A stretch of DNA of 64,000 bases from Dendrophyllia cribrosa. Its lineage: Eukaryota > Cnidaria > Anthozoa > Scleractinia > Dendrophylliidae. The notes below the pieces were generated by a model. The model made no database searches. It was not told the origin of the DNA and worked only from the letters and a program-made list of their open reading frames with translations. Made by a program: the position numbers and the translations under genes. Positions 1 through 12,049 of this stretch are shown here, piece after piece (the first letter of the stretch is position 1; each line of letters starts with the position of its first letter). Where the stretch lies: NCBI GenBank assembly GCA_024195265.1, contig JAJLRJ010000010.1, positions 18,048,193 through 18,112,192 of the forward strand. Direction: 5' to 3'.

Positions 1-365
1 AGAGCTTGTTATTGACCTCATCTGACTCCTTCCTCTCCCCATCTGATGTCCTTTGTTTGAGAGCTTGTTATTGACCTCATCTGACTCCTTCCTCTCCCCA
101 TCTGATGTCCTTTGTTTGAGAGCTTGTTATTGACCTCATCTGACTCCTTCCTCTCCCCATCTGATGTCCTTTGTTTGGGAGCTTGTTATTGACCTCATCT
201 GACTGTTGACTATTTGCACCAATCAGAGTTTGTTCAGTCCTATTCTTCAAATTTCTGATGGAGAAAAAAACGTCTAACAACCAGCCTGATTGGTGGAAAT
301 ATTCAACGGTCAGATGATTTCAAGAACAAGCCCTCAAACAAAGGACATCAGAAAGGGAGGGGAGG
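1..365. repeat. 59-bp tandem repeat with an inverted partner
   Basis: A 59-bp unit beginning GAGCTTGTTATTGACC starts at 2, 61, 120 and 179, so there are three full copies and one partial copy. The stretch at about 328-362 (CAAACAAAGGACATCAG) is the reverse complement of the unit's end, so the block may be a foldback element with a tandemly amplified left arm. It precedes the first visible smg9 exon and is probably intronic. I see no coding potential. Confidence 0.75.
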
Positions 366-454
366 GAGTGAGTGTGAGCTTCTTTGGACCATCTGAGAAT
401 CATGCTAGGTAACCAGTAATTGTAGTTTAAAGTTATAAATTGTAGGTCAAAATG

Positions 455-539
455 ATTTCAAATTAGTTTAGTTTTTATTTTATTTTGTTCCAGATTTATT
501 ACCATAATCCTAAGACAAAGAAAAGTAAAAATCAAACTA
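455..539. repeat. Hairpin MITE remnant, interrupted
   Basis: The sequence from about 455 to 539 resembles the hairpin repeat at 3561-3695: both have a TTTAGTTTTTATTTTAT-type arm, a central CAGATT segment and an AAGACAAAGAAAAG arm. The right end of this copy is displaced by the TA-flanked element at 540-1444 and appears to continue at about 1447. This looks like nested insertion. Confidence 0.45.
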
Positions 540-1444
540 CAGTCGAACCTCCAGTTGCGACCACCTCTCATAAGCGACCACCTCTCCTCAGCGACCAGTT
601 TTCCAAAATACCAAAAGTTTCCAAGTCAAATCACTATATTTGGAACCTCTTGTAAGCGACCACCTCTCGTAAGCGACCGCGACCACTTTTAGAGCTAAAA
701 GTTTGAAATTTTCTTTTGTTTTTAACCTCCCGTAAGTGACCACTTGAAGCTACTTGACAGATAATAGAGCGGAAATTGGATAATGAGGTGTTGTAACATC
801 GCATTCCTCAAGACAAGTCCTGTTTTTCTCGTTCAAAACTATGCCGAACTCAAATTCTCAAATTCTTCTACAAATGGTAGGAGGGTCTAGTTTCCGAGCT
901 GTAAACGATGTTTTTGACTGTTCGGCCTCAACTTGGTTAGATAATGGCCATAAAATGGCATTTGTAGCCTGAAAAAGGGTCTTTTTGGTGGAAATTTGGG
1001 TGTTAAAGGGTTAATGTACAGTTTTTTACGCTTGTTAACATGTAAATCACCAGTAATATAAAAGGGCTGTCAAATTTAAAACTAGCAATCCAATCCTTAT
1101 TAGTTCATATTCAGTTCCCCTTAACGTTTAGACAACGTTAAAGATTAAATTTGTAACTATCATGAGATTTGTTCCATTCCCCTTATTAGGTAAATATATT
1201 AACAGAAGTGAACCATGAAACTCTGAATAAATATTTTGGAAAGCTTAAATATTTTTGTGACTACTAAAAGTTATTACATGGGTTTCGATGGGCATTAGCA
1301 CATGGGATAAGTCTCTGCAGTTACCATATGCTAATAAGGCAAAATTTTGACCCAATATGGTCTGAACTCTCGTAAGCGACCACCTCCCGTAAGCGACCAC
1401 CTAGACTTGACATTTTGGGTGGTCGCTTACGGGAGGTTCGACTG
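540..1444. mobile_element. TA-flanked MITE-like DNA transposon
   Basis: The element starts CAGTCGAACCTCC and ends GGAGGTTCGACTG, with TA on both sides (538-539 and 1445-1446), which fits a Tc1/mariner-type target duplication. Both subterminal regions carry repeats of the type TAAGCGACCACCTC, at 575-680 and 1370-1430. It is about 905 bp with no transposase frame, so it is probably non-autonomous. Confidence 0.75.
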
Positions 1445-1677
1445 TAGTTTAATTAATATTGAAATCAGTTTAAACTACAACATAGCCATTAGTTGGCTGT
1501 GACTCCCTTCAGTAGTGATTTATCTCAGTGCAGGCAAACTAAGCTGAAGATGTGATTTGTACATCATGTCTACACCCAAGGACAGGCTAAGAATGATATA
1601 CATTTACACATGTGTGTCTCATGAATGTACAGTTTGTACAGTAAATCAGTCTGATACCATTCATTTTGTTTCTTTAG

Positions 1678-4600
1678 TCCATACAGATTGTCACCTTCCT
1701 GTTGACTGTTTGTCATGTCATTCTAGTCGTACAGGATTGGTTTACAGATATCAATATAATAAGGTACTGTACTTTGCACTTTTAACACTGTTTTTTTTAA
1801 GAAGGTTCCCAGACAACAAAAATAAAGCTGGGCCAACCAAGTCACATTGGTCACACACACCCCAAACTGCCGTGGCACAAATCTCTTTTATTACAAGGTT
1901 TGTTTTCAATGAGGCAATAATATATATAGTTAAGCTTAGCCTAACAGCGGCGCCCTCTGAAGACCCTCTGAACAAGCTTAACTAAGATGAAACTTAACTC
2001 ATAGGTGAAAGGTCAGAAGCACAAGAATTAAGATTAATATTGACGACCGGGCTATTTTTCAATTTTAGCAATTCTCAAAAACAGTATTACCCGACCGTCT
2101 GCACAGTACATTTAGACCGTACAAAAGTTCACAAAAACAACTTTTTCTCCGTCTAGAATAACTATTACGACTACTGTTAAAAAATACAGTTGTAGCTTGT
2201 CAAAAAATGCCTGAGAAACTGATTTGGAAATCAAAATTGCCAAAAATACAAACATATTTGCATACGGCCACGCGAGTGAAGTTAGAACTATAATAAAATT
2301 CAAGTCTTGTTTTGTTTACATAAAATCGCTTTTCAACCTATGTAATGAATGAACAAACACATAAAAATGGACAACACAATCTTCTTTCGATAAATTTTAT
2401 TCAAATCTCCATTAGTTTATGTTGAAAAGCAAAACGGAAAACGCGCATCGAGGCCGAGCCGTGTCTTCGATGAAATTCAAAAAATTAATACAACTGAATT
2501 TAAGCTACACGTTGGGACGTTCCATTTTTTATCCGCACCCCCCCTAAGGATGACGGGTAGTGAAATCTAGGGTTCGGATTTTTTCTTCAAAGAAGCCGAC
2601 AAAATTTGGAGCCTTCGGATTTTTTTTTCAAAGGTGCCGACAAAAAATCAACCCTTCAGATTTCATTTTTCAAAGGGCGCCGACAATAAATTGAGGGTTC
2701 GGATTCCTGCCATCCTTAGGGAGGGTGCGGATAGAAAATGGAACGTCCCGTTTAAAAACAATTCTCCAAAACTAACGAGAACACATTAACAAAAAGTCAA
2801 TCACAGATTGATATCTAGATAAATTTCCATCGAAAAATGTAATTTGTTTTACCTTTAAGTCCCTCCGGCGACTACTGTGCTTGGAAATTCTTTAAATCTC
2901 CGCTTTGGTGCTGAAATCCGTAAAACGAACCCATCTCTCACATTGCTAAAAACGTATATAGTTCCTTGAAGCAAGATTTTATCCCTGAAAGCTCTTCTTT
3001 TTCCACTAAAGCGGCTCCTGAGTATCCCTTAATTAGCATCCCTGTCTTGAGTAGCAAACCACGAAAAAATGCAGGAAAATAACTATAAAAATTTTAATTT
3101 AAACCGTTTTCTCCGCTCAGTAAACACAGCAAAACATCAAAGTGTTTTCCCAGCTGACGTGACATTCGGCCGTGTAACCGCGCGAAAAAAAAGCCTCGCT
3201 TTGGTTTCAATATGACGTCGTACGCGCATATTTTGCGACGTCATACGCGCCCACGAGCTAGTCCTCCGCTAAGATCCCGGATGTTGTGTGGCGTCATACG
3301 CGCATGCGCGCTAGCCTTGTGCGACACACATCTCCGACACACATGTTTTTGTTGCAGACAGCGCCCGCGAAACATTCCGCTAGCCATGACCATGAAAAAT
3401 GAGGGCATAGGTTCTATGAGTATGGGGCTCCGCAGCCGGGCCTTCGGCCCGGCTAGGCTCCGCTAAAAACTAATAGAAGCAAATTGAAGTAAATCCTCAC
3501 TCTATTGTATCTGTTAACTTTTTTTATTACTGGGCTACAGATACATATATGTTGGGTTTAAATTTTTCTTTGGATTGAAAATTTTCAAACCAGTTTAATT
3601 TTTATCTTCCTTTGTCTCAGATTCATTATGATACTCTGAGACAAAGGAAAACAAAAATCAAACTGGTTTGAACATTTTCAAGCTAAAGAAAAATGTGTAC
3701 CACAACATGTTTATAATGTTTCTTGTCTTCATCAGGAACAAGGGGCAGGGGAACTAAACAAACACATCTTGTCATATATCCCAAATACAGCATGACTTTT
3801 ATTTCAACATGTTTTTTGGTACCATGTAACAAATAGAACCCAAGCCTCCCCCGCCTCCCCTTCCAATCATTGTTGTATTTTGTTCCCCAGACTATCTAAC
3901 CAGCAGTGCAACACTCAATTTTTAGCAGAAGTAAGAACATAAGTGAAAAATGTTGTTTTTTCAAAGTATCTCATTCAACTATTTTTGATGCAGATTGTAG
4001 ACATAGAACTCAATTTTGAGCCCTGTTAAGTTAGTCACAGAACACAATCCCATTAATTTTATCATAATTACAGAGATGCTGCAATACTTAATTCATATAA
4101 TTTTTTATTTTTCCATACTCTTAGTACATGTTTATGTTGTAGAACCTCATTTAATCAGTGCTTACTTTTCCTAGACTTCTAAAAACAGCTGAGATGTTAA
4201 AACCTTCATCTGCCAGCCATGCAACACATGAATCATCTGGGTAAGAACTAACCACTGTCCAGGGTGGAGTAGGGCTATCTAGTCCCTTTTTAACTTGTGA
4301 ATATGTGAAGCGTGGAACAGGTTATAGCAGACGGGGGCAAAAATGCAAATTTTCACTCCTTCCTTCCTTCTACTAGCTGTAAACTTTTCTTTGTAATTCC
4401 ACTGGCCAGTGCATAAGACTTGTGCATATATCTTGCCCATTCCAAATATAATAGGTAATGGTCATCTGCCTTACCCATGGGGATGACATTATAGGGAGGG
4501 GAGGATGGGGAGTTGGATGGTGTTGGGCCTTTGATCAAATTGCATTTTTAAACAGGAAAATGTTAAATCATGATTTATTTTTATTTTTAGAATATGAAAG

Positions 4601-7600
4601 AAGAATTCTAAAAGGATATAAAATTCTGAATTTTATGGTCATCAAACTTGATTTGCACTAGTTATAAAAGGTTCTCCAATGCCTTCTTTTTTTAATAAAA
4701 TTTGATTATTTTTCAAATGCCACCATGAATAAGTAAATAAAACGTTACTCTGGTTAAAAACTGTGTTTGAAAATATAAAATATGTTAAAAATCCCAACGT
4801 TTCGGCTAAAAGTGATAAGAAATTTACAAAGAGCGTACAGTATATACATGTATATATTAGAAAAAATGCAGATTTGAGCTAATCAAGTCTTGTCCTTTAA
4901 AGTTCAATTCACATACTCATAAATCAAATGAATGCCATCGTCCAGGTTGAGTGGATTCTTGCTAACATTGATCTCCCATGCCTCCGAAAGGCATCTGTAC
5001 GCCAATTTGCACTTGTGCATAAGATCTTGGATGACTCCCAGGAGATGGAGTGACCAAAACATAAACAATGTTCGGCTAACGCTGATCTTTTGCTGTTGTT
5101 TATTAAAATAAATTATGTTCTACCGCTTTCTGGTGTCTTTCAGTCAAGAAGCAAATTTGTGTTTCGTTTCACCAATGTAGCTTTTGTCACAATCTTGGCA
5201 GGGAATTGAATAAATAACGCCACAAGTTTGATCTTTCGGGACAGAGTCTTTTGGTTTAGGAAATAAACTGCCAATAGACTAGTGGGGTTTTAAGGCAGCT
5301 TTGATGCCATAATTGTTTAAAATTCGCTTGATTTGCCCTGTTGTAGCCTTGATGTATGGCAATATGCACATATTATCCATGGTGGATGGTGCAGTTGCTG
5401 ACGATTGTTGAGAAACAGTTTTGGTTTGTCACCATCAATGGGATAATATATTTTATATTTTCTAACACAACTTTTAGCCAGAGTAACGTTTTATTTAATT
5501 TAATGAATCCACCTGGTTACAAGTCCATTTTTAAGGCCACCATGAATGTTTTTGCAATGACTGCTAACGAGCAAAATATATGAATTTAAAATAATCATTA
5601 CTTTTTTCTATGACAAAGACCCAACCTTAATGGTATTCACCATTAGAAGAGCATTTTGTGTGCTTTAGCTCTCGCTATGCATTGCCTGTGAGTAGCTGAC
5701 TCAAGTTTCCTCTGATTGGATCAACAGCTTAGGTTCTCCGGATGATTCTGATGAACATTATCCTAACATAGGTAAGAGGAAACAAAAGCCTTTTTACATT
5801 AAACAAATTATTTTGGTACCAAAAAAACTTTGAAAAATGGAAAACAAAATTCTTAATATACGTTTAAAGCTGCATCATACTTTAATTGAGTAGTAAGTGT
5901 GCATAGGTCAGTTGAAAATAAAAACTGTTTTGCAGTTCTTTGCTGTAGTGTTGGTAGTTGTTGTAGTTGTTGTTCTTACTATTCTGTGTGAAAATTTATA
6001 TTGTGGCACTCAACTACAGGTATGAGAGTACAACACAAGTGAATTCCAGGGCTTAAAACTCTGGATACAAAGTCTGGTGTAAATAACATTCTTTAAAAGA
6101 CCTGTCTGTTCAATTGCAGTGTTTCTATATAATAAAGCCACAAGAGAAGATTTTCACCACGACAACCTGAGCTCCATGCATTGTGTAACCAGCACTCTAT
6201 TTCAGCACTCCAGACTGAAGCTACAAAGTAAGTACCAGTAACTACACAGTGTCACTAATGAGGGGCGCTGTATGACAAATTTGCAAGTAAAGATGAAATT
6301 TACCAACAAATTTAATATTCCAGAAATAATTGGTTTTCTCTTCCTCTGATTAAGCTCAATTGCGTTCCAGTGGGGCCTTCTGTAAATTTTCCAAACTTTC
6401 CATCCAATGATACTAACCTGTCTGCTTCCTGGGGTGTTCTGAAATAAAAACAAGGAATTTACACTTGGTAATCCAGCATTGCTGGAAGAGTTTTACAATT
6501 TTGGAAATGTGTGATTTAACCCATTTTTAAACACTTGTTTGTGTTATTTGAACTGTTTCAGGTGGCATCTCACTATTAAGCAGCAGCTTGATGCCTTACA
6601 GAACACTTCTGACATCATGTGATGACATGAATATCTATTTAGTTCCACTCTATCAGCCACGTGGAGGTAATGTTTGCATTTCAAAGCTCATTTCCATAAA
6701 ATAGGATATTTTAAGTTGTCCTTGAATTGCCTTGTATATGGAATCTCAGAATTTTAAAACGGCATATTTTGAAAGACTATGTACAGGAATAGGCTGCAAA
6801 TAAGAGCCATCTCGGTTCAGGTTATGTGTATGATATTGCTACCCTAGACTGTCACACAAATCTAGGGCACCAGTGCAAGGTGCACATACTGTCGCTTATT
6901 GCATCCAAATTTAAAGATGAAGTAGGCCTCAACCGTGACGATGGTATTGCAGTATGTAAAGCTGCTCTGATGGAAATTGAAAAACAAAACTAACAAAGCA
7001 AGAAGTCAGGAACGTATTTAAATCAAATGGCCTCAAAATCACAATTGATGCAAACAAGAAGATTGTAAACTTCTTAGACGTACATGTAACCTTCGACCTC
7101 ACAAACGGACAATACAAACCATACATGAAGCCCAACAACAAATTATTGCAACCATCCCCCAGCTAGCATTACTAAAAAACATTCCAGAAAACATCAACAA
7201 AAGACTAACGAACATTTCATCTAGTAAAGCAGTGTTTAACGAAGCCTACTCCTTACCAGAAAGCAATCGAAGAATGCGGATGCGATTACAAGCTTACATA
7301 CAACCCACAACCAAATCAAACCTAACCTTGGCAAAACGTTTTTAAGTACCGCCGACAAATGCTTCACCATGAACCACCCTTTACACAAGATCTTCAACAG
7401 ATCATAAGATCTTCAAACATAGCTACTCATGCAACCTGTAGAAAGCAACAAAAAAACTGTCTACCCCTGGCGCCTGTATAACAATAATTATTAAAGTATC
7501 ACTATTTTAAATCAAATTTTAAAATGTCTATACTACGTCCTCCAACTGTTCTGTTTTGGCTAAAAAAAATGCTGTCATTTAGGCCCCAAGGCTTAATGCG

Positions 7601-10600
7601 CCGCAGTTTTATTTGTAAGTTCTGACTCATTTGCCACTCAATCAATCCTAACATATACAAGTCCATTGTGCTAAGGACTGTAAAAATGTCTATACACGAG
7701 ATCATCCCTTACCTTATCATCTTTGGAGAGTTTTGGGAGCGCTCTGAGGCGACTTTTATGATTGCTAAACCGAAAACGAAATAACAATTAAAATAATATA
7801 TTAAGAACCTTCCCAGAATCCTTTGCATCAGAAAAATGTTTGATGCCAAATAACTGTCTATATTGAGTGAAAGAGGATACTACACCTTATGTTATTTAAA
7901 CCCATCAGAAATAATTGTTTTCACCCTCTAAGTATAAACTTGTTTAACAACCTATTCAACCTGATTTCTCACTACTGATCCAATATATAAGAACCATTCA
8001 GCCTGTCACAGAAAATAACGGGTTCTTTTATGCGGGTTGTTACTGTACCTTTTAATCTAAAGCTTTGTCATCTTCCAAGTGAATGAACACTGGTTGATGT
8101 AGGGACTCTTAAAAGTCCCTCTGTCTATTTGTAGGATATGGAAAGAGACAAGAATTAACTAAAGATGACCAGCCATTTCTTTTTCTTCACTTGCTGCCCC
8201 CTCAAACTCTTCATACAATGTATTTTTAGTATCCCTCCCAACACCACAAGTTGCACCTTTGACAAGCAGGCCATGTGGTGTATGTTTATTTACAGGATTT
8301 GCATGAACATGGAGGATTTTTCTTCAACGAACAGTCTCATGCACGTAATTCGTACCAGAGTCTACGGGATATATTCAATTAATTATAATATATTATTTCC
8401 CGGATTTCTTTTGTAATAACAACAATGATAATAATAACAATGATTTATTGACAGAGTATCCAACAGGTGGCTTTTCACCTGTCAATGAACATTACAATTT
8501 TTATGAAATTTAATGGTTTTATGAAATTTAAAATGTTTACAATGCATTTAGAAAAAATAAATTATGAACTCTTTGTTTGAACATTTTCTTACTATCCTTA
8601 CAAAATTTCTTACAATCTGCACAATCCAAGTTCTAACATTTGCAGATAAATCATTGAAAAGACGTGCTGCATGGTCTTGTAGTGTGTTGCTCTCCAACGG
8701 TACTTCTAAACATGAACTGCTTCAAGTAGTTCGGCCAATCCGTTCTCTTTGTTCTTTTATTGGTAGCCATTTGAGTAGCTATTTGAGTCGCCATTTGTCG
8801 CAGTAGACTTCACATATTAAATGCCCGTATACGGCAGATGCAGATGCAGATGAACCTATTTATATATGTTTTTGAGGCAGGAACCGCACATGGTTTATGT
8901 GATGTTGAATCGTGCACCGTGCATGAGGGGAGCATCGTGTACAGTGTGGATCATGCACCGTGAATCGTGCACCGTGTACCGTGTACCGTGGATCGTGCAC
9001 CGTGAATCGTGCACAATGCATCGTACACCGTAAATCGTGCACCATGTACCGTGGATCATGCACCTACAGATGAAACTATTTATATATGTTTGTGAGGCAA
9101 ACATATATAAATATGTTTATGTGATGTTGACTGCACCGTACACTGTTCAAAAACAGAATTCAAAATATACTGCTGAGTGTTCTCGAAGATTTTTTTAAAA
9201 GCGTTTTAGATATTATAATTATGAATGTGTTAGTATGTGCTTCTGATAGAGCTGTTCTCATGTTCACTTGTTTACCAGGGAATGGAATATGCACCAAGTC
9301 CCCGACCTATCAAGGAAATCCAAGCTTTGAGATGGTGCTGCAAACCCTCAGAAATCAGGTCTTTTGATGTTTTCACTTGCTTTGGCCACACTGTGGAGTG
9401 AAATTGTGATTTGCCTTATTTCAAGCAAAACTTCTCGTGTGTTCTTTAACTTTTTCGATAAGAGTATGTATATGATTTGCGTCATAAAAGCGGACGAGAA
9501 ATTTGGACTTTTGATTGAAATTTGTTGCAATATGAATTTTGACTTTAGTTTCCATTTCGCTCATTTTGGAGGATTGAAGTCCATGTCTTCTTATCGACCA
9601 GTTAACACAATAATAGGTTTTTATCACGATTAACGAGCGTACTGTATTGTGCCGACTAGAGCAAAAGTTGAATCTTGATTCGCTGCTAAATCGTATTGTT
9701 GAACAATTTTACGGGTCATATCAAGGTACAGTCGGGGACATTCATTTGACAAATATAACTGTCCAGTCAAAATCAAAATCGAAGCACTCTGTTGCATAGC
9801 AACGTCGCCAGATAGTGTGGCCTCGGACACATGCAAAGATGGGATTCTGGAGGATTGTTTCAGAAAAATTAGTTATTGATTAGTTATTAATTAGTTATTA
9901 ATTAGTTATTAATTTACGTACCTATTTTATTGTATTATTTTTTTGGTGATGGGGGTGCACCTTAGATTTTATCAAATCATTGGTGCAAGTATGCTCTATA
10001 TCGATCTGATAAAAAAAAAACAGTGTCAGATTTTGCCGGGTAACGTTGCAGAGTTAAGATAGGTTGAAACCTGTGTAGTTGTTCGGGTGTTTACAGCTCA
10101 TTTTTTTGGTACAATCTCAGTTCAAAGTTCAGTGTTCAGTATAGTTTATTGAGTTTGTCTCAAAAGGAAATAATAATAACTAACATTACATCAAAAACAA
10201 CAACTGAAACAGTGGTAGCCAAAATACCATTACTAAGTTATCAGGACTGTTTCGTTGAGATGTGATCTAAGTGTTTAGTTTCCTTGTTACTATGTTAATA
10301 ATAGGTCTATAATAAGTTTAAATGGTTATAACACAAGTTTAAGTGAAACTCAACATATTAATTATATGTTTTAAAAGTTTCACTGGCTTATTTTAATCTT
10401 TTTCAGGTATTTTCTGTCCACCGACATCTTCTTACTCATCACAGGCTGACGGAAAGAAACTGGTAAGGTTGTACAACATCTAGAGTTTCCTTTTAGTTTC
10501 TGATTAGCTTTAAACATATTTGGTATTTGTGTCACTTGGTTATTTAGTTTCTAAATTGATTAGTCATTCTAAAAAAATGATAAGCGCACACACACACACA

Positions 10601-10765
10601 CGCACACACGTTTGAGATGTTTGAAGAACAAATAAAAACGTACATGTGTCAGCCTTGCTGTTACTTTCTTTTCAACTTTTCAGGTTTCACTTTGCAGCTC
10701 GTTCTTGGGACACCGTCAGGAAGTCAAGTTTAATCTCAGAGTATAACAGACTCCTTTGCACTTAG
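1678..10765 (+). CDS. smg9: SMG9-like nonsense-mediated decay factor, 3' half, eight exons
   Basis: SMG9 is a partner of SMG8 that regulates the SMG1 kinase in nonsense-mediated mRNA decay. Exons, read from AG/GT sites and phase continuity, are 1678-1763, 4175-4240, 5728-5771, 6120-6227, 6562-6666, 9279-9358, 10407-10462 and 10684-10765; the last includes the TAG stop. Family-like stretches include VVQDWFTD in the first visible exon, TAEMLKPS in the second, VFLYNKATREDF in the fourth, YLVPLYQPRG in the fifth, and TERNWFHFAARSWD followed by EYNRLL at the C-terminus. The N-terminal exons, including the nucleotide-binding P-loop part, lie upstream of the window. All seven internal junctions preserve frame, so this copy looks functional. 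Introns are long (up to 2.6 kb) and full of transposon debris. The identification is from recalled similarity to animal SMG9 and is strong at the C-terminus. Confidence 0.85.
2514..2749. mobile_element. MITE with about 38-bp terminal inverted repeats
   Basis: The left end GGGACGTTCCATTTTTTATC and the right end, its near-complement ending GGAACGTCCC, bracket 236 bp. GTT lies on both sides and may be a 3-bp duplication. The interior has about three imperfect copies of a TTCGGATTTTTTCTTCAAAG...GCCGACAA unit. It sits in the first long smg9 intron. Confidence 0.7.
3205..3465. other. CpG-rich intronic segment with strong hairpin
   Basis: This stretch is rich in CpG and has three variants of GACGTCATACGCGC. 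It ends in a nearly perfect GC-rich hairpin at 3434-3454 (AGCCGGGCC, TTC loop, GGCCCGGCT). A small open frame crosses it, but codon use looks random and it lies inside a smg9 intron. It could be a repeat-family end or an intronic regulatory island. Confidence 0.4.
3561..3695. mobile_element. Hairpin MITE
   Basis: Two arms of about 60 bp fold on each other. The inner arms are CTTCCTTTGTCTCAGA and CTCTGAGACAAAGGAA, and the outer arms continue through AAACCAGTTT / AAACTGGTTT to TTTTTCTTT / AAAGAAAAA. No open frame is present. It is related to the interrupted copy at 455-539. Confidence 0.65.
4905..5410 (-). pseudogene. Penelope-like element fragment, GIY-YIG endonuclease end
   Basis: The minus strand, read through frameshifts and stops, gives the C-terminal end of a Penelope-like retroelement protein. 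A KPKDSVPKDQ linker is followed by GVIYSIPCQDC and SYIGET, the GIY-YIG nuclease core, and then a degenerate tail containing NPLNLDDG. The start of the reverse transcriptase is absent. It lies in a smg9 intron and is inactive. Confidence 0.65.
6895..7450 (+). pseudogene. Penelope-like reverse transcriptase fragment
   Basis: Plus-strand conceptual translation with frameshifts shows NRDDGIAVCKAA, which corresponds to the YxDD region of Penelope-like reverse transcriptases. It continues as NGLKITIDANKKIVNFLDV and then KNIPENINKRL. Polymerase fingers and the GIY-YIG domain are missing. It lies in the large smg9 intron between exons 6562-6666 and 9279-9358. It is too broken to be active. Confidence 0.7.
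8401..8806. repeat. Possible retroelement 3' untranslated fragment
   Basis: An A/T-rich microsatellite (AATAACAACAATGATAATAATAAC) leads into sequence resembling the 3' end of an inverted LINE, much like the arrangement at 12,984. Stops occur in all frames beyond about 80 codons and no RT motif is visible, so the assignment is weak. Confidence 0.3.
8906..9062. repeat. ATCGTGCACCGTG minisatellite
   Basis: About ten degenerate copies of a 9-18 bp unit built on ATCGTGCACCGTG and GTACCGTG. It is flanked by imperfect direct repeats at about 8846-8906 and 9063-9135 sharing CTATTTATATATGTTTxTGAGGC and TTTATGTGATGTTGA. The frames on the minus strand are repeat artefacts. It is intronic in smg9. Confidence 0.75.
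9868..9914. repeat. TTAGTTATTAA microsatellite
   Basis: Four near-identical copies of an 11-bp unit (TTAGTTATTAA) in a smg9 intron. A short (CA)n tract lies further on at about 10588-10608. Confidence 0.7.
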
Positions 10766-10948
10766 TATTTGACCAAGGATGAAATTAAAGATGAAACTGA
10801 TTCACACAAGTCGCTAAAAGCACACCTTGTTCACTTAACCTGAAGTACCGGTGTTGGAACTTACAAACCTCGCGGAGATTAGCAGCAATTTGCATCGCCA
10901 TAGATACAAAGTGTAAATAGTTCTTGTCAACAAGAGGATCACCTAATT

Positions 10949-10954
10949 AATAAA
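10949..10954 (+). terminator. Polyadenylation signal of smg9
   Basis: AATAAA lies 184 bp after the smg9 stop codon on the same strand and is the first canonical signal there. It implies a short 3' untranslated region. Confidence 0.55.
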
Positions 10955-10965
10955 GTGAATTATTT

Positions 10966-11864
10966 ATTCAACTTAAAGCCCCGAAGTACTTTTCTGGCCC
11001 GAGAGCTTTTTTTTTAATTTAGTTTGTATGAGTGGCGGTAAATGTTTTAGCCCTCAATCCAGCCCAACGTTTTTTTTGTCTTTTTAGGATTTTATTGCTT
11101 AGTTTCCAAAATCAAGCAAAATGGAATATAGCTTTTCTGGCCCGAAAACGGTAGTTTTGAGGAACGCACGCCTGCCCGCTTGTGGAGTGATGTATTGTGT
11201 TGACTTATGGCTTACATATGTAATTGAATTTAATTAGCTTTGTTGTATTAAACACGCAGGTTTGGTTGAGTTGTTAAGTGTAATTGATGTGATGTACTTT
11301 ACCATTTTTTCTTGTAATCTGAAAAAATGGAGAACCTTGAAAGGAACTTAAAATGGAGTTCGAAATGACTTACCGTTTGTCACAAAGTTCTCGCTAGCCA
11401 GACAACTTAAATTTTAAATACTACATTTTTTTGTGAGAACTGAAGTGATCGGCCAGACCAGTGAATGCAAAAAATAGTATGCTGGACTTGTAGGAACAGG
11501 TCTTCAAAAAGCCGGCCAGTTCTGACAATTGAAAGTGCCCATAGATTTTCCACTATTAAAAGTTACGTTCGTTCCACAACGATAGGACAGCTTTTCTAAT
11601 AACGTTCGTGTCATTTACAATACGAGTATAACAGCTGACTTTCCACCGAATACTAGCTAGAGTATTTTCACAAAAATAATATTGATTTTACGTTGACTTA
11701 ACAACTATAAAAAAATCAGCACTGGCAAAAAAATACCGCAATTTATAGTAAAGGTGCGAGTCTCTTCAGGGCGGCTTGCTCCCTTGACTGATGAGACCAC
11801 TACAGGTATACGAGGTAACTATGACCAGAGTAGCTGCCCACACTACATTCTTCAGTCTCTACCC
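10966..11864. other. Intergenic stretch, nothing recognised
   Basis: A/T-rich sequence between the end of smg9 and the palindrome at 11865. I see no long frame, no recognisable transposon ends and no RNA gene. Confidence 0.5.
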
Positions 11865-12049
11865 CAGACTCGTACCCAGTCGCTATTAATTGGTTTTTGG
11901 GGGGAGAGAAGATTGGATACTAGCGTTAATTGAGGCGCGCGGGGTGTCATGGGAAGGGTTCCCATGACACCCCGCGCGCCTCAATTTACCCAAGTATCCA
12001 ATCTTCTCTCCCCCCAAAAACCAATTAATAGCGACTGGGTACGAGTCTG
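11865..12049. mobile_element. 185-bp near-perfect palindrome (foldback MITE)
   Basis: Arms of about 80-85 bp begin CAGACTCGTACCCAGTCGC and return as GCGACTGGGTACGAGTCTG. The centre is GTCATGGGAA followed by TTCCCATGAC around GGG. The main imbalance is a short mismatch near 11930-11937 and 11988-11992. There is no coding frame. Confidence 0.75.

Noticed and set aside
1557..1985. 142-codon plus-strand frame
   Set aside because: It overlaps the smg9 exon 1678-1763 but continues through a good splice donor into intron. Only the exon part is coding.
3212..3466. 84-codon frame in CpG-rich DNA
   Set aside because: It lies inside a smg9 intron, shows no domain, and ends in a structural hairpin.
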